From: CAIVSN01 sp036171455
Lineage (GTDB): Bacteria; Patescibacteriota; Gracilibacteria; BD1-5; UBA2023
DNA: 18,650 bases
Direction: 5' to 3'
Assembly (NCBI GenBank): GCA_036171455.1
Contig: JAVHRB010000018.1
Span: 1-18,650 of the forward strand
Shown here: one piece after another, positions 15,440-18,650 of the stretch
Layout: the number at the start of each line of letters is the position of its first letter
Numbering within the stretch: position 1 is the stretch's first letter
Notes under the pieces: generated by a model
Seen by the model: the letters and a program-made list of their open reading frames with translations, nothing else
Databases searched by the model: none
Told to the model about the DNA's origin: nothing
Made by a program: the position numbers and the translations under genes

Positions 15440-15637
15440 TTATAGACTATTTGGAAGGCATCGTCGAAGTGCCTTCGCGTTTGCTGGAGTGGAAACCATA
15501 CCGTATTTATTTCGGCCTTTGGCTTTCTTGGACTTATTTGCGAGGAGATGTCGCTTGCAAGATTTCGGGAGGATAAATTTTCCAGTTCCGGATACTTTTA
15601 CGCGCTTCTTGGCGCTAGAGTGGGTCTTTTGCTTCAT
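15440..15637 (-). CDS. rpmI: Large-subunit ribosomal protein bL35
   Basis: A 65-aa very basic ribosomal protein. MKQKTHSSAKKRVKVSGTGK is the family N-terminus, followed by KRHLLANKSKKAKGRNKYG and a C-terminal LRRCLPNSL in place of the usual LP.Y/H ending. It has no TGA. It starts 5 bases after the infC stop codon, so its translation is probably coupled to infC. Confidence 0.97.
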   Translation of the reverse strand: MKQKTHSSAKKRVKVSGTGKFILPKSCKRHLLANKSKKAKGRNKYGMVSTPANAKALRRCLPNSL

Positions 15638-15642
15638 ACGAA

Positions 15643-16158
15643 TTATTTTTTAGGATAAATGAGAGTACTGAAATTGTTTCCGGCTTTTACGAGTTTTACC
15701 TCGGTCGTCTTGTAGTATTCATCGAGACTCTGGATGAATTCTTTCATCTTAGTCTGGGCAAGAGCTACGAAATTGTTTTCTCGTCATCGGAGCGTAAGCA
15801 TGATTTTGAGAGGATGTCCGTCTTTTGCGAATTTCTCCGCTTGTTTTCTTCGTATGTCCAAATCGTGATCTCCTATTTTGTAGGTAATTTTGAGGGTTTT
15901 GACATCAGCTTTTTTGGAACTTTGTCGGCCATGAGATTGGTTTTTCTGTTGTTTGAACAGAAATTTTCCGTAATCCATAATTTTGCAGAGCACCAATCCA
16001 TTCTGGAATCCTATTTCTACGAGATCCATCTCGAATTGTTCCGCTTTATTCAAGGCCTCATCAATCGAAAGAGTTCCGAGAGACTCGCCAGCCTCATTGA
16101 TGACCGCTACTTGGGATTCGCGGATTTGTGCGTTGATTCTTTTCTGCTTTGCAGCCAT
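15643..16158 (-). CDS. infC: Translation initiation factor IF-3
   Basis: A 171-aa IF-3, which keeps the 30S subunit apart from 50S and checks the initiator tRNA and start codon. The N-domain begins KRINAQIRESQVAVINEAGE and contains ALNKAEQFEMDLVEI. The family stretch CKIMDYGKFLFKQQK follows, then the C-domain with KTLKITYKIGDHDLDIRRKQ and PLKIMLTLRGRE. Codon 125, the Gly of TLRGRE, is TGA (15784-15786); it is the only recoded codon in the four-gene ribosomal operon and falls at a conserved family Gly. The ATG shares its A with the rpsT stop codon (TAATG), so the two are coupled. The start is ATG, not the rare ATT used in E. coli. Confidence 0.97.
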
Positions 16159-16574
16159 TATTTCGCTTTTTTAGCAGGTGCTTTCTTTGTAGCTGCAGCT
16201 TTCTTTGGGGCAGCTTCAGTGGCAGTCTTAGCTTTTGATGGTGCTTTTGTGGTAGTGGCTTTTTTAGCAGGAGCGGATTTCTGAACTTTTGCTATGGCTA
16301 CCGGAGCGATAGCACTCCCCGCTTTCGCGAGTGTCTTAGCATGAGCTGACTTCTTTCGAGCCGCTGTGTTGGCATGGAGAATATTTTTCTTGACGAGCGT
16401 ATCGATAGAACTCTGGAGTTGGGAAAGGATTTTTCCAACGTCAGCAGAACCTACAGCAATCGCCTGTTCGAATTTCTTGAGCGTTTCCTTATATAAAGCA
16501 ACAAAATGTTTGTTTCGTGACCGTTTGGTCAGGCTTTGTTTATATGCTTTGGTAGCAGATTTGGTTACTGGCAT
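16158..16574 (-). CDS. rpsT: Small-subunit ribosomal protein bS20 with Ala/Lys tail
   Basis: A 138-aa protein. Residues 1-85 are bS20, a helical bundle that binds 16S rRNA (MPVTKSATKAYKQSLTKRSR at the start, then ILHANTAARKKSAHAKTLAK near 75-85). About 50 further residues form an Ala/Lys/Thr/Pro-rich tail of repeated KKA and APAKKA units, like histone H1 tails. bS20 normally ends near 85-90 aa. It has no TGA. It is first in the operon, behind a good promoter, and its stop codon overlaps the infC start. bS20 represses its own translation in E. coli; a similar control here would extend to infC, but this is inference. Confidence 0.95.
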   Translation of the reverse strand: MPVTKSATKAYKQSLTKRSRNKHFVALYKETLKKFEQAIAVGSADVGKILSQLQSSIDTLVKKNILHANTAARKKSAHAKTLAKAGSAIAPVAIAKVQKSAPAKKATTTKAPSKAKTATEAAPKKAAATKKAPAKKAK

Positions 16575-16649
16575 GAATAAAAAAATAAGATATTTGGAAA
16601 GCCCAATAGCGGGAAACTACAAAAGGCTCTTTGAATGAAAAGTACGCGC

Positions 16650-16677
16650 ATTGTATGAAATCCCTACACAGAGTCAA
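16650..16677 (-). promoter_or_regulatory. Promoter of the rpsT-infC-rpmI-rplT operon
   Basis: On the minus strand TTGACT (16672-16677), a 16-base spacer and TACAAT (16650-16655) are the best -35/-10 match in the window. Transcription would start near 16643, leaving a leader of about 70 bases before the rpsT ATG. The leader has a weak hairpin (AAAG.GCC with GGGCTTT) that might take part in control. Confidence 0.65.
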
Positions 16678-16688
16678 ACTTTTGTAGG

Positions 16689-16810
16689 AGAAACCCTGTC
16701 AAAACGCGAACTCCTCGTTAAATTTTCTGTTCCTCGCTCTCCGTACGGAGGTACGGTTCGCTTCGGTACTCAAATTTAACTTCGGATTTCATCGTTTTGA
16801 CAGGGTTTCT
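16689..16810. repeat. Palindromic element with 18-bp arms and nested inverted repeats
   Basis: Perfect 18-base arms, AGAAACCCTGTCAAAACG (16689-16706) and its complement (16793-16810), enclose 86 bases. Inside lie a second pair, GTTAAATTT/AAATTTAAC (16717-16725 with 16772-16780), and a central hairpin CCGTAC-GGAG-GTACGG (16741-16756). The whole could form a three-level stem about 120 bases long. It lies after the surface-protein gene and before the rpsT promoter. It lacks T-runs directly after the arms, so a simple terminator is doubtful. Possibilities are a non-autonomous palindromic repeat, a structured RNA, or an elaborate transcription end. No target-site duplication is seen. On the minus strand it holds a 24-codon frame, probably not a gene. 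Confidence 0.75.
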
Positions 16811-16847
16811 GGGGGTGAGATGTTTTGGGAAATCCGGTTATGCAATA

Positions 16848-18494
16848 TTAGCGGACGTATTTCCTGCGGAGGGCTACGAATCCAGCGAGAAGAGCGAGAC
16901 TGATAAGTAGAATTGTTTTCCCCGGTCCAGTTTGAACCTTGGTAGAACTAGAATAATTCGCAGATTCTGTAGCATCGGCACAAACCGCTTTGATGGCGAA
17001 ATCATCGTATTTTACTTCTCCAGTCGCAATATGGATAGTATAAGAATTTGAAGTAACGGATTCAATAAATACGAATTCTCCGGCTGCGTTCTTCTTGTAT
17101 ACGTTATATCGAGCAGCTTCCGGGATATTGTCCCAGGAAAGGATACTAATATCTGATTCGGTTTTTACATTCATTCCACCAACATTATTGATCATACACT
17201 TTCCGGCAGCAGAAAGGGAAAGATCAACGTTGATTGGATCGGATGCTGTATCTGCGATTACTGCTCCGTTTGCGTCCAAAGCGGAAATAGTAAATACGTA
17301 TTTCGCTACGGAAAGACCTGGTACGAACCAAACATATTGTCCAGTCGTTGCATTTTTGATTTTGGATTTTTCAGAAGTTGTCACATTGATTACCGTGCCA
17401 GTACTAGAGAGATAGGAGAATTGGAATTTTGCAAGACTGGATGGTTCATTTTCCAAATCAAAAGCGAATGAAATTTTTCCTTCCCCATTTTCTACTTTGA
17501 TATTCTTATAGAGCATCTTCGAAGTCTGAACATTGAGTGTTTCAGCAGAAGTTTTAAGTGTCTGTTTTCCGAGTTCATTCTTGAGCGTCACGTTGACTGC
17601 AACAGATCCGGTCTGTGTTGGGGCAATGAGGTCGCCGGCATACGTACCGGGAATCATACCTTCTTTGAGAGTAACCAATGCCTCCGCAGCACTTACAATT
17701 ACAGATTTGAGTCCGGGGGTCGCATCAACGGTAACTCCGATTTTCGCTCCAGGTGCCACATCCTTTTGAGTAAGTTTAATAGTATTAAAAACCGGACCTT
17801 CGCTGCCGACCGTTACATTAACGTTCGCGGAAGTCCCGATGACCTTGTTGGTTCCATCTAATACAGTGACCGATAATACGTTTTTTGCTTGTTCCGTTTT
17901 TTTGATATCAAAAAGGAAAGTCCCCTTTTCATCCGTCTGAGTTTCGAGTGCCTTGGTTCCATTCACAAAAAGTTGAACCCGAGAATTCTTCTTGGTGGTA
18001 CCTACAACGGAAAATGTGGAACTTCCAAGGGTCGATCCTTCATCAGGAGAAGTAATAGTAACTAATTCTGTTCCAGTAGCTGGGGCTGCACCTCCACCCT
18101 TTCCAACTTTAACTTTGGTGAATCCCTCGATTTTTGCTTTGTCAAAATCCGAAACCACCACCTTGAACGTTCCTTCTTTGGTAAAGGAAAGCCCCTTGGA
18201 GAAAGTTTTCTTTCCAGCATCTCCAACGACGAAGGTATATCATTCCGCATATGGAACCGTGGCTTTATTATCGTTTTCCACGATGATAAAAATAATTCCA
18301 GTATAGTTAGTGACAACCTCTCCGGATTTGGAAAGTGCCCTGACAGTGAGGTCTACCGGTTCGCCAATATTGGCCAATGCCGGAGCTGTGACTTCGAGCC
18401 GGTCAACTTCGAGATCAGCTGCTTGTACCTGAGATACGGGAATGAACGAGGCATATGTCGCGAACAAGGTAAATAGAGAGAGAATTCGTTTCAT
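16848..18494 (-). CDS. Multidomain surface protein with Ig-like and FN3-like domains and C-terminal TGP-TM anchor
   Basis: A 548-aa exported protein. A signal peptide (1-25) ends at VSQVQA. An Ig-like beta domain follows (about 26-130), then a short Gly/Ala linker, a second Ig-like domain (about 140-228: SPDEGSTLGSSTFSVVGTTK) and further beta-rich regions. A fibronectin-III-like domain (about 446-518: ILSWDNIPEAARYNVYK, then GEFVFIESV, then AIKAVCAD) precedes the end. The end is Gln-Thr-Gly-Pro, a hydrophobic helix (ILLISLALLAGFVAL) and the tail RRKYVR. Codon 85 is TGA (18240-18242). I chose the ATG at 18494 for its signal peptide; an ATG at 18527 is also in frame. The C-terminal part resembles the 7802-8767 protein. 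Likely an adhesin or cell-surface scaffold. Confidence 0.87.
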
Positions 18495-18527
18495 AAAAAG
18501 GAAAAATAGGAGTCTTTCATTTATCAT

Positions 18528-18650
18528 ACGGTAAATCAGTAGGTCTGGGAAGCTTTTTATATAGACAAATACTAAAATTAATTTTTAATATAAAAAAAGC
18601 TGGATTCTAACCCCAAACGCAACTTTCTCACAAATTCAGGATAGGATATA
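18528..18650. other. Upstream region of the large surface-protein gene
   Basis: Very AT-rich, with no gene seen. An imperfect inverted repeat (AGCTTTTTATAT with ATATAAAAAAAGCT, about 18551-18600) lies upstream of the surface-protein start. AT-rich -10-like hexamers are present but none pairs with a convincing -35 box, so I name no promoter. The window ends here. Confidence 0.35.

Noticed and set aside
16715..16795. 24-codon minus-strand frame within the palindrome
   Set aside because: It follows from the nested repeats, has no ribosome site and does not look like a conserved small protein.

Overview
The window reads as a Candidate Phyla Radiation bacterium that translates TGA as glycine (NCBI code 25: Gracilibacteria or Absconditabacteria/SR1). 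With the standard code most genes break into pieces. Read with TGA=Gly, about 45 in-frame TGAs disappear, at least 15 reading frames become full-length family members, and every gene ends in TAA or TAG. The clearest case is the second Gly of the LSGGQ signature of an ABC ATPase, which is a TGA. There is no rRNA, tRNA, CRISPR array, insertion sequence or phage gene. Gene order, small genes and short spacers are typical of a reduced genome.

Layout. 2-235 (+): tail of an unrecognised gene. 4774-313 (-): lipoprotein, MacA-like adaptor with a very long helical hairpin, MacB-type ATPase and MacB/FtsX permease, a tight four-gene export operon. 5226-4822 (-): degraded-looking reading frame. 6591-5238 (-): methionine aminopeptidase with an N-terminal extension, then a DUF192 protein. 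6652-8767 (+): coiled-coil protein, Asn/Gln-rich protein, small lipoprotein, and a Thr-rich surface protein with a C-terminal membrane anchor, ending at a two-way terminator. 10190-8832 (-): hisS. 11549-10341 (-): HtrA-type protease. 11915-11691 (-): 74-aa unknown protein. 13274-12006 (-): PrxQ/Bcp peroxiredoxin and YmdB-type phosphoesterase. 15024-13412 (-): yidD, PAP2 phosphatase and DedA, overlapping or nearly touching. 16574-15069 (-): rpsT-infC-rpmI-rplT with promoter and terminator. 16689-16810: palindromic element. 18494-16848 (-): large multidomain surface protein.

How it fits together. Much of the window serves the cell envelope: an exporter, a surface protease, protein insertion (YidD), lipid-carrier phosphatase and flippase candidates (PAP2, DedA), two lipoproteins and two anchored surface proteins. 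The two surface proteins, about 8 kb apart on opposite strands, share a related fibronectin-III-like domain and a common C-terminus: Thr-Gly-Pro, a hydrophobic helix, then a basic tail. That shared ending looks like a cell-surface anchoring signal and is the best candidate here for something little described. The rest is housekeeping: translation (rpsT, infC, rpmI, rplT, hisS), N-terminal Met removal (map) and redox defence (bcp).
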